Source: Cyanobacteria bacterium HKST-UBA02 (GTDB taxonomy: Bacteria > Cyanobacteriota > Vampirovibrionia > Obscuribacterales > Obscuribacteraceae). Taken from it: a DNA stretch of 23,552 nucleotides. Below are positions 14,740 to 23,414 of the stretch, one piece after another. Made by a program: the position numbers and the translations under genes. The DNA is taken from positions 1-23,552 of the forward strand of contig JAGQHH010000026.1 in assembly GCA_020431945.1 (NCBI GenBank), read 5' to 3'. A model generated the notes under the pieces. The model did no database searches and was not told the DNA's origin. It saw nothing but the letters and a program-made list of their open reading frames with translations. Position 1 is the stretch's first letter. Each line of letters opens with the position of its first letter.

Positions 14740-15543
14740 GTGACTAGCAAACGCAAGACAATCATTGCCGGCAACTGGAAGATGAACAAGACTGCTAAAG
14801 AGGCAGCCGAGCTGGCTTCTGCCATCGCAAGCGGGGTCAAGGGCAAGAGCGATCTTCCGGAAATCGTCATCTGTCCTCCGTTCACCGGTTTGAGTGCTGC
14901 CGGACAGGCCCTGGCAGGCTCTCCCTGCGCCCTGGGGGCCCAGAACATGGACTATCGCGATGAAGGTGCTTTCACCGGCGAAGTCTCCCCGTTGATGCTC
15001 AAAGACCTGGGTGTCAAATATGTAGTGATAGGGCATTCGGAGCGCCGGCAGTTCTTCGGCGAGACCAATGCCACGGTCAATCTCCGGCTGAAGTCCGCTC
15101 TCAAGCATAAGCTCATCCCTATCGTCTGTGTCGGCGAGTCCCTGGACGAGCGTGAGGAAGGGCTCACCGACTCGGTGGTACGCCGTCAGGTGGCTGCCGC
15201 CCTTGCCGATCTCACCGACGGCGACGTGGAGCCCCTGATCATCGCTTACGAGCCGGTGTGGGCGATCGGCACCGGCAAGACCTGCGAAGCAGACGAGGCC
15301 AACCGTGTGGCCGCTCTGATCAGAGCAACCATCAACGAATATTTCGCCAACAATCACAAGGTCGGCGAGAAAGTGCCCATCCTCTATGGTGGCAGCGTCA
15401 AGCCCTCCAACGTGGAAGAGCAGCTTGCCAAACCCGATATCGATGGAAGCCTGGTGGGCGGAGCGAGCCTCACAGCCGATGACTTCCTGCCCCTCATCGA
15501 AGCCGGTTCCAAGCGCGTCAAGCTGACACCGTCAGGAGCCTGA
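14740..15543 (+). CDS. tpiA: Triosephosphate isomerase
   Basis: Interconverts dihydroxyacetone phosphate and glyceraldehyde 3-phosphate in glycolysis and gluconeogenesis. The catalytic residues are visible: GNWKMN (Asn and Lys), IGHSERR (electrophile His), AYEPVWAIGTGK (base Glu and the mobile loop). Phosphate-binding LYGGSVKPSN and GSLVGGASL follow. The length of 267 residues is normal or slightly long. I prefer the GTG at 14740: AGGGGG at 14727-14732 is one base from the ATG at 14734, too close, but seven from the GTG. The two forms differ by two residues. It stands alone on the plus strand and ends two bases before the convergent glycosyltransferase gene, with no terminator between. Confidence 0.95.
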   Translation: MTSKRKTIIAGNWKMNKTAKEAAELASAIASGVKGKSDLPEIVICPPFTGLSAAGQALAGSPCALGAQNMDYRDEGAFTGEVSPLMLKDLGVKYVVIGHSERRQFFGETNATVNLRLKSALKHKLIPIVCVGESLDEREEGLTDSVVRRQVAAALADLTDGDVEPLIIAYEPVWAIGTGKTCEADEANRVAALIRATINEYFANNHKVGEKVPILYGGSVKPSNVEEQLAKPDIDGSLVGGASLTADDFLPLIEAGSKRVKLTPSGA

Positions 15544-15545
15544 GC

Positions 15546-16349
15546 TCAGATTTTGCGATAGTCTCTGGTGAGGTTCTTCTCGAGCCAGACATACATGCAG
15601 ATGAACAGGTAGCGGCTACCCATCTCCTGGATCTTCAGCTTGGCCAGTCCGGTCCTGCGATTGCGCCAGGTGATCGGAATCGTGGTGAAAGTATAGCCCC
15701 GGGTGATTGCCTTGAGGGGCAGCTCCACCGTCAGGTTGAAATGGGGGGAGATGATCGGTCCGCAGCCATTCAAGGCGGACTTTCTGTAAGCCTTGAAAGC
15801 GTTGGTTATGTCATTGTGCCGGAGCATGAACAGGGTCTTGATGAACCAGTTCGCCATGCGGTTGAGGATGAGCTTGGGCAACGGGTAATCGATGATGCCG
15901 CCGCCTTTGATGAAACGGCTGCCGAAAACACAATCGTACCCTTCGTTGAGCTTGTCCCAGTAGCGCACCACATCGCGGCAGTCGTCGGACTCGTCAGCCA
16001 TCATGATGGTGACGGCGTCTCCGGCTGCTGCATTGATCCCGCAGGTGACTGCCCGGCCGAAGCCGTTGGCGCCGGTGTTTTTCACCGGGGTGACTTGAGG
16101 ATATTTCTGTGCCAGGGCGACGATGAGGTCCCAGGTGCTGTCGGTGCTTCCGTCGTCCACCACGACGATTTCGTGGGGGATTCCGTTGAGCTCGAGCTCC
16201 AGGTGAAGATGCTCCACCGTGGAAGTGATGCAGCCTTCCTCGTTCTTGCACGGGATGACGATGGACATGAGGGTGAGCCGGGGCAATTCCTCATTCCTGG
16301 TAAGGCTGGGGCTGGGAGCTTCAGGAGTGACTTTGTCGATAGTTAGCAT
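15546..16349 (-). CDS. Family 2 glycosyltransferase (polyprenyl-phosphate sugar transferase-like)
   Basis: A 267-residue GT-A fold enzyme related to dolichol/undecaprenyl-phosphate sugar transferases. The N-terminal segment has SIVIPCKNEEG (29-39) and EIVVVDDGSTDSTW (60-73). The nucleotide-sugar and metal-binding part is IMMADESDD (115-123), in place of the usual DADxQ. LPKLILNRMANW and WRNRRTGLAKLKI are typical of the DPM1-like group. The protein ends after an amphipathic region and lacks the C-terminal membrane helices found in ArnC-type enzymes, so it is probably peripheral to the inner membrane. Its sugar donor is unknown. It begins 21 bases after the upstream epimerase gene and is probably co-transcribed with it. 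Confidence 0.87.
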   Translation of the reverse strand: MLTIDKVTPEAPSPSLTRNEELPRLTLMSIVIPCKNEEGCITSTVEHLHLELELNGIPHEIVVVDDGSTDSTWDLIVALAQKYPQVTPVKNTGANGFGRAVTCGINAAAGDAVTIMMADESDDCRDVVRYWDKLNEGYDCVFGSRFIKGGGIIDYPLPKLILNRMANWFIKTLFMLRHNDITNAFKAYRKSALNGCGPIISPHFNLTVELPLKAITRGYTFTTIPITWRNRRTGLAKLKIQEMGSRYLFICMYVWLEKNLTRDYRKI

Positions 16350-16370
16350 GGAGTCTTTTCTCGAGTTCGA

Positions 16371-17438
16371 TTATGTCGCGATTTCGAGCCAGTTGGGATT
16401 TTCCTCGGCGTGCTTGCAGATTTCTTCGAGAACGCTCTCGATTGGTGTGTCCACACGCCAGTCCCAAACTGATTCAGCCAGGGAACTGTCAAGCACCAGC
16501 CATGGTACATCAAAGGCCCGGTAGTTGTCATCGCCTGCCACGGTCCTCTCGCCATAACGGTCGGAAAGCCAGTCGGATAGCAGTTTTAGCGACATTGAGT
16601 TTTGTACGCCGCCGGCGACATTTATTACACGCGGCTTATCTTCGCCGCGGTACTGCATCTGCTTGAGGATGATGTTGGTGAGGTCACGGGGGTGCAGGCA
16701 GTCTCTCACCTGGTAGCCGGTTCCATTAAATCCCGTGTACCTTAAGCTTTTCTCTCGTATGTACGAGTTGATCCAGAAGGCGAAGATCCCCTGGTCGGGT
16801 CTGCCGAATTGTCCTGCTCCGGCCAGTACCCCGCATCGGTTGATCCAGACCGGGAAATCGAAAGTAAGCCCGTATTCCAGGGCGAGGACCTCGGAGGCGA
16901 GTTTCGAGGCACCATAGAGCGAGATGGGCGGAGCCGTGGAGAAGCCCTCGCTCACTCCGAGCTTGCTCGATCCCTGCGGGTACATGCCCGTCTCATCGGG
17001 CACATAAGCACGATCGCCCACTACCACGGGGAACTTGACCAGGTCTGCGATGCCATAGACACGACTGGTGCTGATTAAAATAAATCCAGATTTTCTCGTC
17101 TTAGCCAGCTCGAGTAGATTGATCGATCCGTAGAGGTTGTGGTCGAGGAGTTGTCTGGTGCTGGTGGTGCCGTCTACGCCGGCGAGAACGCTGGGATTGG
17201 CGGCACATTCGATGATCCAGTCCGGGTCTTTGACACATTCGATGTCGGCTGGCTGTCTCTGGTCGGCGTAAAAAACTTTTACACCGAGCTTTTCGAGAAT
17301 CGATTTGTTGATGGTGCTGCCGGAGCGGATGAAATTGTCGCAACCGCTAATCTCGATGGAGGAGTCGTGGGCAAGGAGGCTCTTCGCTATGGTGCTGCCG
17401 ACGAATCCGCAAATGCCCGAAATAAATATCTTCATCAT
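16371..17438 (-). CDS. NAD-dependent epimerase, RfbE-like (CDP-paratose 2-epimerase family)
   Basis: An extended short-chain dehydrogenase/reductase of 355 residues. It has the GxxGxxG nucleotide motif (GICGFVG, 8-14), the serine region ISTSRVYG (122-129) and an intact catalytic YGASK (Tyr175, Lys179). The segment [15 protein letters not shown] and [18 protein letters not shown] resemble CDP-paratose/CDP-tyvelose 2-epimerases, which act on CDP-deoxyhexoses in O-antigen synthesis. The true substrate cannot be told by eye. It starts MMKIF; the second ATG at 17435 is nearly as good, and neither has a clear ribosome binding site. It is divergent from the second RfbE-like gene across 87 bases and precedes the GT2 gene. 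Function in making an unusual sugar is inferred. Confidence 0.82.
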   Translation of the reverse strand: MMKIFISGICGFVGSTIAKSLLAHDSSIEISGCDNFIRSGSTINKSILEKLGVKVFYADQRQPADIECVKDPDWIIECAANPSVLAGVDGTTSTRQLLDHNLYGSINLLELAKTRKSGFILISTSRVYGIADLVKFPVVVGDRAYVPDETGMYPQGSSKLGVSEGFSTAPPISLYGASKLASEVLALEYGLTFDFPVWINRCGVLAGAGQFGRPDQGIFAFWINSYIREKSLRYTGFNGTGYQVRDCLHPRDLTNIILKQMQYRGEDKPRVINVAGGVQNSMSLKLLSDWLSDRYGERTVAGDDNYRAFDVPWLVLDSSLAESVWDWRVDTPIESVLEEICKHAEENPNWLEIAT

Positions 17439-17525
17439 CGAATATTACTAAAAAATCGGGAAAAGAGCCGGTTGAAAGTTGTAAATTGGTTCGTCGCAGA
17501 AAGAGGACATAAGAGGTTCCAATCT
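17439..17525. promoter_or_regulatory. Divergent promoter region between two epimerase genes
   Basis: These 87 bases hold both 5' ends and are A/T-rich near the minus-strand gene (ATTACTAAAAAATC). I cannot place matched -35/-10 boxes. AGAGG nine bases before 17526 is the ribosome binding site of the plus gene. The close divergent arrangement suggests common regulation. Confidence 0.4.
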
Positions 17526-18644
17526 ATGAGCGTAGTCATTATTAGTGGTTCTTCAGGCTTGATCGGCTCGGAGGCTGCTCGCTATTTCGCCGCTGCCGGA
17601 CACACCGTGGTCGGCATCGACAATGACCTCCGCAAAGTCTTCTTCGGCGAAGAAGCCTCCACCGCCTGGAACAGGCAACGTCTCGAAGAGGAGCTCGGCG
17701 AGCGTTACAGACATCTTTCCGAAGACATTCGCGATCAGAAAGCAATCGAGAAAATCTTCGCCGAGTACGGTACCGACATCAAGCTGGTGGTCCACACCGC
17801 CGCCCAGCCATCCCACGACTGGGCCGCCTCGGACCCCCTCACTGATTTCAACGTCAACGCCAATGGCACTCTTCATCTGCTGCAAGCCACCAGGACTCAC
17901 TGTCCTGAAGCTGTATTCATCTTCACCTCCACCAATAAAGTCTATGGCGATACTCCCAACCGTCTGCCTCTCGAAGAGCTGGCGAGTCGTTATGAGATTG
18001 CTGGCGACCATACTTATTTCGAAGGCATTCGCGAAGACATGTCGGTGGACGCCACCCTGCACAGTCTCTTCGGTGTCTCCAAGCTGGCTGCCGATGCCCT
18101 GGTTCAGGAGTACGGGAAATATTTCGGTATGAAGACCGCCTGCTTCCGCGGTGGCTGTCTCACCGGACCGAATCACTCGGGCACCCAGCTCCATGGATTT
18201 CTCGCCTATCTCGTCAAATGCGTGGTCACCGGAGACCACTATCAAGTCTTCGGCTACAAAGGCAAACAAGTCAGAGACAACATCCACAGCAGCGATCTGA
18301 TCAGCGCTTTCGATGAGTTCTTCAAGGCCCCGAGAAGCGGCGAAGTCTATAACATCGGCGGCGGACGTTTCAGCAACTGCTCGATGCTCGAAGCTATCAC
18401 CATAACCGAAGAGCTCGCCGGCAAGAAACTCAACTGGACTTATAACGAGCAGAACCGGATTGGCGATCATATCTGGTACATCAGCGACAACGGCAAATTC
18501 GCCGGGCACTACCCGCGGTGGAAGCAAGAGTATTCGATCAATGCACTGCTCGAAGAAATCTATGAAGCCAACGCCGCCCGCTGGAGCCCGAAAGACAAAT
18601 CCGTCGTCGTGGTGCCCGGGATGTCGTCGGCTACCGCCAAGTAA
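17526..18644 (+). CDS. RfbE-like NAD-dependent epimerase with Phe in place of the catalytic Tyr
   Basis: The 372-residue protein has the Rossmann start [15 protein letters not shown] (3-17). It also has segments typical of CDP-paratose/tyvelose 2-epimerase relatives: [20 protein letters not shown] and [19 protein letters not shown]. The usual YxxxK motif reads LFGVSK (181-186), so a Phe (Phe182) stands where Tyr is expected; the lysine is present. I believe this HSLFG(A/V)SK form is common to a subgroup, but that is memory. The protein is related to, but clearly different from, the divergent epimerase next door. The ATG at 17526 has AGAGG nine bases upstream. The frame is open further back to about 17139, but that part lies antisense to the divergent epimerase and has no family match. 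The methyltransferase gene follows 14 bases later. Confidence 0.83.
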   Translation: MSVVIISGSSGLIGSEAARYFAAAGHTVVGIDNDLRKVFFGEEASTAWNRQRLEEELGERYRHLSEDIRDQKAIEKIFAEYGTDIKLVVHTAAQPSHDWAASDPLTDFNVNANGTLHLLQATRTHCPEAVFIFTSTNKVYGDTPNRLPLEELASRYEIAGDHTYFEGIREDMSVDATLHSLFGVSKLAADALVQEYGKYFGMKTACFRGGCLTGPNHSGTQLHGFLAYLVKCVVTGDHYQVFGYKGKQVRDNIHSSDLISAFDEFFKAPRSGEVYNIGGGRFSNCSMLEAITITEELAGKKLNWTYNEQNRIGDHIWYISDNGKFAGHYPRWKQEYSINALLEEIYEANAARWSPKDKSVVVVPGMSSATAK

Positions 18645-18658
18645 CAGAGACGGCCAGG

Positions 18659-19366
18659 ATGGACAGCATCGTGAGCGAAGAGAGAGAAAACCTGCAGGTG
18701 CAGGGCTCGAGCAGTGCCGAGCTGCAGTCGATCTATCGGGCCCGTTTCGACGCCACCGCCGAGCGCCGCCGGGAAGTCTGGCGAACCCTGGTGGAAGAGT
18801 TCTTTCAAAAATACATCCCCGACAATGCTGTAGTGGTCGATATCGGCGCAGGCTATTGCGATTTTTCGAACAATCTCAAAGCGAAAAGAAAGATCGCCAT
18901 GGACCTCAATCCCGATTTGAAGAGCCGAGCTGCTGCCGATGTCGAGGCGATCATGACCAATGTCTGCGAGACCTGGCCGGTGGAAAGCGAAAGCGTGGAC
19001 GTTTGCTTCAGCAGCAACTTCATCGAGCATCTGCCCAGCAAAGAAGCCCTCGGTCATTGCCTGGCTGAGTGCCACCGCGTCCTCAAGCCCGGCGGCAAAG
19101 TGATTTTTCTCGGTCCCAATATCCGTTTCTGTTATGACGTCTACTGGGATTTCTTCGACCATATGATCCCCCTGAGCGACCGCTCGGTTTGCGAAGCCCT
19201 GACGATCTCGGGTTTCTCCGTTAGCGAGTCCATCGCACAGTTCCTCCCCTACACGATGCAGGGCAAGACCCCTGCTCACCCGTTTCTGGTTAAGACCTAT
19301 TTGAAGCTGCCTTTTGCCTGGAAGTTCTTCGGCAAGCAGTTTCTGGTAACCGGAACAAAGAGGTAA
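18659..19366 (+). CDS. Class I SAM-dependent methyltransferase
   Basis: A 235-residue methyltransferase with motif I VVVDIGAGYCDFS (58-70), an acidic residue at the end of strand 2 (AMDLNP) and CFSSNFIEHLP as motif IV-like strand and loop. The post-motif helix and strand are CHRVLKPGGKVIFLGPN. The C-terminal part (about 165-235) is more hydrophobic and may contact the membrane or a lipid-linked substrate. The acceptor is unknown. It follows the epimerase by 14 bases and so probably shares its transcript. Methylation of a sugar or lipid-linked glycan fits the neighbourhood but is inference. The ATG at 18659 lacks a good ribosome binding site; a GTG at 18671 is possible. Confidence 0.85.
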   Translation: MDSIVSEERENLQVQGSSSAELQSIYRARFDATAERRREVWRTLVEEFFQKYIPDNAVVVDIGAGYCDFSNNLKAKRKIAMDLNPDLKSRAAADVEAIMTNVCETWPVESESVDVCFSSNFIEHLPSKEALGHCLAECHRVLKPGGKVIFLGPNIRFCYDVYWDFFDHMIPLSDRSVCEALTISGFSVSESIAQFLPYTMQGKTPAHPFLVKTYLKLPFAWKFFGKQFLVTGTKR

Positions 19367-19409
19367 AGTCCGACCGGTCACAATTGCTCTCCGGACATCC
19401 AGATTCGTT

Positions 19410-19415
19410 TATAAT
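19410..19415 (+). promoter_or_regulatory. -10 box for tRNA-Ser (and release factor)
   Basis: A perfect TATAAT lies 18 bases before the tRNA 5' end, a proper distance for a start site just upstream of the tRNA. A partial -35 (TTGCTC at 19384-19389) is present, but its 20-base spacing is long. Confidence 0.55.
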
Positions 19416-19433
19416 GACAGGCTGGACTAATCT

Positions 19434-19520
19434 GGAGAGGTGTCAGAGTGGTCTATCGTGCGGTCCTGGAAAGACCGTCTGCGCTAAAACGCAGCGAGGG
19501 TTCGAATCCCTCCCTCTCCG
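19434..19520 (+). tRNA. tRNA-Ser (anticodon GGA)
   Basis: A class II cloverleaf is complete. The acceptor stem is GGAGAGG/CCTCTCC with discriminator G, as in serine tRNAs. The anticodon stem CGGTC/GACCG encloses loop CTGGAAA with anticodon GGA. The long variable arm has stem TGCG/CGCA, and the T-arm is GAGGG-TTCGAAT-CCCTC. It reads UCC and UCU. The 3' CCA is not encoded. The release-factor gene starts 29 bases downstream, probably on the same transcript. Confidence 0.96.
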
Positions 19521-19549
19521 ATCTTTGATTAACGACTACGGCAGGCGTC

Positions 19550-20632
19550 ATGGAACATTTCGTCGAAAAGCTTGACGACATATCGAAAACTTTCCAAGAC
19601 ATTGAAAAGCAGCTTTCCGATCCGGAAGTAGTCTCGGATCAGTCTCGCCTCAAAACCCTCGCCCGTACACGCCGCCAGCTAGAGCCGACAATCTCCACTT
19701 ATCAAGAATGGCAGCAAGTCCAGAAGGATATCGAGGAGTGGCAGGCTTTCCTGCGGGACAGCCAGGACAAAGACGAGCGCCTGCAGCTCGAGAAAGAGCT
19801 GGAAGCTTCGAGAAAACGAGACGAAGAGCTGGTGGAAGAGCTCAAAGTCCTGCTTCTCCCGCGCGATCCCAACGACGATAAAGACATCATGGTCGAGATT
19901 CGGGCAGCCGCCGGTGGCGATGAGGCGTCCCTTTTCGCCGGCGACCTCTTGCGTCTCTATATGAAGTACGCCGATCGTCTGGGCTGGCCCTACAACATCG
20001 AGAGCTGTCACGAAGGCGAGGTGGGCGGCTACAAAGAAGTCATCTTCAGCGTCAAGGCGGACGGCGCCTACAGCAAATTCAAGTACGAGTCCGGGGTGCA
20101 CCGTGTCCAGCGCGTGCCCCAGACCGAAGCTTCCGGGCGGGTGCATACTTCAACCGCCACGGTAGCGGTCATGCCCGAAGCCGAAGAAGTGGATGTCGAG
20201 CTCATCGAAAACGACATGGAGATCTCCACCATGCGCTCGGGCGGTGCCGGCGGTCAGAACGTCAACAAGGTGGAGACCGCCGTGTTGCTGCGCCACCTTC
20301 CCACCGGCATCCTCATCCGCTCCACCGGCGCGCGCACGCAAGGGCAAAACCGCGAACTCGCTTACGAGATCCTCAAGGCCAAGCTCTATCAGATCGAGGA
20401 GGACAAACAGAAGGCCGAGTCCGAACGCGCGTATGGCGAGAAAGGCGACGTCGCCTGGGGCAACCAGATCCGCTCGTACGTGTTCCAGCCCTACACGCTC
20501 GTGAAGGATCACCGCCTGAACCTGGAGAACGGCAACGTCCAGGCGGTCATGGACGGCGACATCGACCTGTTCATCGAGGCCGCGCTGCTCGCGGGGCTCG
20601 GCGGGCTCAAGGCCCCGGAGGGGAGCAAGTGA
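19550..20632 (+). CDS. Hybrid peptide chain release factor: RF1-type front, RF2-type end
   Basis: Class I release factors read stop codons and free the finished protein. The first two-thirds is RF1 (prfA): [18 protein letters not shown], then [20 protein letters not shown], with P190-Q191-T192 in the PxT position that reads UAA/UAG. The peptide-release motif [12 protein letters not shown] has GGQ at 234-236. After it the protein looks like RF2 (prfB): [15 protein letters not shown] (296-310), then VKDHR and [15 protein letters not shown]1 would have RTYN(F/Y)-x(n)-RVTDHR and another ending. RF2's SPF motif is absent. Base composition rises at the same place, and the downstream order (lysS next) is that of prfB in many bacteria. 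The reading frame is intact, 360 residues. I think two homologous genes from different genomes were joined at the conserved GGQ region, probably in assembly. Confidence 0.85.
   Translation: MEHFVEKLDDISKTFQDIEKQLSDPEVVSDQSRLKTLARTRRQLEPTISTYQEWQQVQKDIEEWQAFLRDSQDKDERLQLEKELEASRKRDEELVEELKVLLLPRDPNDDKDIMVEIRAAAGGDEASLFAGDLLRLYMKYADRLGWPYNIESCHEGEVGGYKEVIFSVKADGAYSKFKYESGVHRVQRVPQTEASGRVHTSTATVAVMPEAEEVDVELIENDMEISTMRSGGAGGQNVNKVETAVLLRHLPTGILIRSTGARTQGQNRELAYEILKAKLYQIEEDKQKAESERAYGEKGDVAWGNQIRSYVFQPYTLVKDHRLNLENGNVQAVMDGDIDLFIEAALLAGLGGLKAPEGSK
20249..20435. other. Probable chimeric junction between two genomes
   Basis: The left limit is the GGQ codons, still compatible with RF1. The right limit is the first clearly RF2-specific segment. 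Counted G+C is 33/60 for 20161-20220, 40/60 for 20221-20280 and 43/60 for 20281-20340, against 32/60 for 19801-19860 and 41/60 for 21181-21240. The line 20341-20400 dips to 32/60, so the exact point cannot be fixed from composition alone. Confidence 0.75.
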
Positions 20633-22188
20633 CCACGGAGACGAACCCGGTCCTCGGCGACGAGAACGATCAGATCCGGTCCCGGCAGGAGAAGCGGACC
20701 CGGCTCGAGGAGGCGGGCATCTCCGTCTATCCGAACGGCTACCCCGTGACCCACTGCGCGACCGAGGCGGTGGCGGCGTACGAGCGGGCCGCGGCCGAAG
20801 CGGGCGACGGCGAACCGGCGCGCGTGGAGGTCTCGATCGCGGGGCGACTCATGTCGCGTCGCAAGATGGGGAAGGCGTCGTTCCTGCACCTGCAGGACCG
20901 CTCGGGTCGCGTGCAGATCTATCTCAAGAAGGACATCGTGGGCGAGGACGCCTACGAGCGTCTGACGCTCGCGGATCTCGGCGATTTCCTCGGCGTCTCC
21001 GGCTCGATGTTCGTGACGCGTACGGGCGAGGTCACGGTGCAGGCGGAGTCCTGGACGTTCCTCGGCAAGGCGATGCGTCCGCTGCCCGACAAGTGGCACG
21101 GCCTCGTGGACAAGGAGTCGCGGTTCCGGCAGCGGTACCTGGACCTGCTCGTGAACGAGGAGTCGCGTCGCGTGTTCGTGGCGCGGACGCGCGTGATCTC
21201 CGCGATGCGTCGCGTGCTGGACGCGAAGGATTTCCTCGAGGTCGAGACGCCGGTCCTCCAGCCGATCTACGGCGGCGCCTCCGCCCGACCGTTCCGCACC
21301 ACGCACAACGCGCTCGGCATCACGCTCTTCCTGCGCATCGCGAACGAGCTGTACCTCAAGCGCTGCCTGATCGGCGGGCTCGAACGCGTGTACGAGTTCG
21401 CGAAGGACTTCCGGAACGAGGGCATGGATCGCTCGCACCTGCCGGAGTTCACCATGGTGGAGGTCTACCAGGCTTACGCGGACTACCGGGCGGGCATGGA
21501 TCTCGTGGAGGAGCTCGTGGCCGCGGCCTGCGAGGCGGCGAACGGCACGCTGCAGATCGAGTACCAGGGCCGCGCGCTGGACTTCTCCAGGCCGTGGCGG
21601 CGGCTGCCGTACTTCGAGGCGCTGGAGCGCGCGACGGGAGCGGACCTCTCCGATCTGGACGAGGCACGGATCCGCGGCCTGTGCGAGAAGCACCGGGTCG
21701 AGCTGGAGGGAGATCCCTCGGCCGCGAAGATGCTCGACGAGCTGTTCGGCGTCGTGGTCGAGCCGGATCTGTTCGAGCCGACGTTCGTGACGGACCACCC
21801 CAAGGTGATGTCGCCTCTTTCCAAGGAGAAGCCGGAGGATCCGCGACTGGTGGAGCGCTACGAGCCGTACCTCGCGTGCATGGAGGTCGGCAACGGCTTC
21901 TCCGAGCTGAACGATCCGGTGGAGCAGCGCCGACGTTTCGAGGACCAGCTTCGCCTCGCGAAGCGGGACGAGGACACGATGGTGCTGGACGAGCCGTTCC
22001 TCCGGGCGATGGAGCACGGCATGCCGCCGGCGTCCGGGCTCGGCATCGGCGTCGATCGCCTGGTCATGATCCTCACGGGGCAGGAGCAGATCCGCGAGGT
22101 CGTGCTGTTCCCGCAGATGCGGCCGGAGGCGACCGGTTCCGCCGACGATGGCGACGGCGACCTCGCCGAAGCCCCGGAGACGACGTGA
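20629..22188 (+). CDS. lysS: Lysine--tRNA ligase, class II
   Basis: LysRS charges tRNA-Lys with lysine. The 519-residue protein has an N-terminal OB-fold anticodon-binding domain (about 65-150; [23 protein letters not shown] is only partly quoted as [14 protein letters not shown]). The class II catalytic domain has motif 1 around [11 protein letters not shown] (168-178), motif 2 [20 protein letters not shown] (261-280) and motif 3 [13 protein letters not shown] (about 475-490). A short acidic tail of about 20 residues follows the usual end. The GTG start overlaps the release-factor stop (GTGA), with GGAGGGGAG upstream, so translation is coupled. Codons are strongly G/C-ending with many GCG and CGC, unlike genes left of 20.2 kb. 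The order prfB-lysS is common, which supports reading the 3' end of the preceding gene as prfB. Confidence 0.95.
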   Translation: MTTETNPVLGDENDQIRSRQEKRTRLEEAGISVYPNGYPVTHCATEAVAAYERAAAEAGDGEPARVEVSIAGRLMSRRKMGKASFLHLQDRSGRVQIYLKKDIVGEDAYERLTLADLGDFLGVSGSMFVTRTGEVTVQAESWTFLGKAMRPLPDKWHGLVDKESRFRQRYLDLLVNEESRRVFVARTRVISAMRRVLDAKDFLEVETPVLQPIYGGASARPFRTTHNALGITLFLRIANELYLKRCLIGGLERVYEFAKDFRNEGMDRSHLPEFTMVEVYQAYADYRAGMDLVEELVAAACEAANGTLQIEYQGRALDFSRPWRRLPYFEALERATGADLSDLDEARIRGLCEKHRVELEGDPSAAKMLDELFGVVVEPDLFEPTFVTDHPKVMSPLSKEKPEDPRLVERYEPYLACMEVGNGFSELNDPVEQRRRFEDQLRLAKRDEDTMVLDEPFLRAMEHGMPPASGLGIGVDRLVMILTGQEQIREVVLFPQMRPEATGSADDGDGDLAEAPETT

Positions 22189-23414
22189 GCTTCGAGTGGT
22201 TCGTGGCGAGTCGGTACCTGCGGGCGCGCGGACGCTCGCGGTTCCGCTCGCTGATCACGGCGCTCGCGGTGGGCGGCGTGTCCGTCGGGGTGGCGGCGGC
22301 GATCATCGTGCTCGGCGTGATGAACGGCTTCTCCACCGAGGTGCGTTCGCGGATCGCGGGCACGAACGGCCACATCCAGCTGCTCGATCCGAACGAGCAG
22401 GGCCTGGCCGACGTGGAAGGCATCCAGCAGAAGGTCCGCGGGATCGACGGCGTGGTGGCCACGTCTCCGTTCGTGTTCGGCGAGATCCTGCTCACGTCGG
22501 ATCGCGACTCCGAGGGCGCGATTCTCCGCGGCTTCGATCCGGCGCGCGAGGGCGACGTCACCGACGTGCCGAAGGGCTTCACTCCGGCCGACGCTTCGGT
22601 GGACCCGCAGCCGCTGGCCGACGGCACGTCGCTGCCGGGCATCATCCTCGGCGTGAACCTCGCGGCCAAGCTCCGCGCGGGCATCGGCGACACGGTCACC
22701 GCGACCGTTCCCGACGCGCGGCGTCGCGGCATCCCGCGCATGCGGAGCTTCGTGGTCACGGGCCTGTTCGAGTCCGGAATCTATGAGTTCGATCAGGCGA
22801 CGTCGCTGACGTCGCTGGAGGCGGCGCGTGACGCGCTGGATCTCGGCGATCGCACCACGGGCATCCTCGTGCGCGTGGACGACATGGACGCCGCGCCCGC
22901 GATCGCGGATCGCATCATGGCGAGCGTCGAGTCGCCGCGCGTGTGGGCGAACAACTGGATCAGCCAGAACCACCAGCTGTTCCTGTGGATGAAGATCGAG
23001 AAGATGATCGGCTACCTCGTGTTCGCGATCATCCTCACGGTGGCGGCGTTCCTGATCGCGTCCACGCTGATCATGATCGTCCTCGAGAAGACCCGGGAGA
23101 TCGGCATCCTCATGTCGATCGGCGCGGGGAGGGACGGCGTACGCCGCGTGTTCCTGCTGGAAGGAATCGCGATCGGCGGGCTCGGAACCGCGATCGGCTG
23201 CGCGCTCGGCGCGCTCGCGTGCTTCGTCCTGGATCACTACCGGTTGAACCTGCCGGGCGATGTCTACTTCGTGGAGACCCTGCCGGTGCAACTCTGGTGG
23301 GGCGACGTGGTGATGGTCTGCGGCCTCGCACTCGTGATCTGCCTCGTGTCGGCGCTCTACCCGTCGTGGAGCGCGTCCCGGCTCGTGCCGGTGGAGGCGA
23401 TCCGTTATGAGTGA
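22185..23414 (+). CDS. lolC: Lipoprotein-releasing ABC transporter permease (LolC/E family)
   Basis: The 409-residue inner-membrane protein belongs to the FtsX/LolC/LolE permeases, which with ATPase LolD lift lipoproteins out of the inner membrane toward LolA. It has an N-terminal helix (about 21-45), the family segment VLGVMNGFSTEVRSRI, a large periplasmic domain (about 50-270) and three C-terminal helices in the FtsX domain. That domain includes IVLEKTREIGILMSIGA and ends SRLVPVEAIRYE. The GTG at 22185 overlaps the lysS stop (GTGA). The frame is open far upstream inside lysS, but that part is a shadow without family match. Single LolC/E-type permeases next to lolD occur in many non-proteobacterial diderms. 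LolC versus LolE (or LolF) cannot be decided here. Confidence 0.9.
   Translation: MSFEWFVASRYLRARGRSRFRSLITALAVGGVSVGVAAAIIVLGVMNGFSTEVRSRIAGTNGHIQLLDPNEQGLADVEGIQQKVRGIDGVVATSPFVFGEILLTSDRDSEGAILRGFDPAREGDVTDVPKGFTPADASVDPQPLADGTSLPGIILGVNLAAKLRAGIGDTVTATVPDARRRGIPRMRSFVVTGLFESGIYEFDQATSLTSLEAARDALDLGDRTTGILVRVDDMDAAPAIADRIMASVESPRVWANNWISQNHQLFLWMKIEKMIGYLVFAIILTVAAFLIASTLIMIVLEKTREIGILMSIGAGRDGVRRVFLLEGIAIGGLGTAIGCALGALACFVLDHYRLNLPGDVYFVETLPVQLWWGDVVMVCGLALVICLVSALYPSWSASRLVPVEAIRYE

Noticed and set aside
17139..17525. Apparent 129-residue N-terminal extension of the plus-strand epimerase
   Set aside because: It lies antisense to the divergent epimerase, matches no family, and the ATG at 17526 has a proper ribosome binding site and a typical Rossmann start.
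21093..22184. Open frame running through lysS into the lolC frame, giving an apparent 773-residue protein
   Set aside because: Its first 364 residues are Arg/Gly/Ala-rich shadow sequence of lysS in another frame. LolC homology begins exactly at the GTG at 22185.
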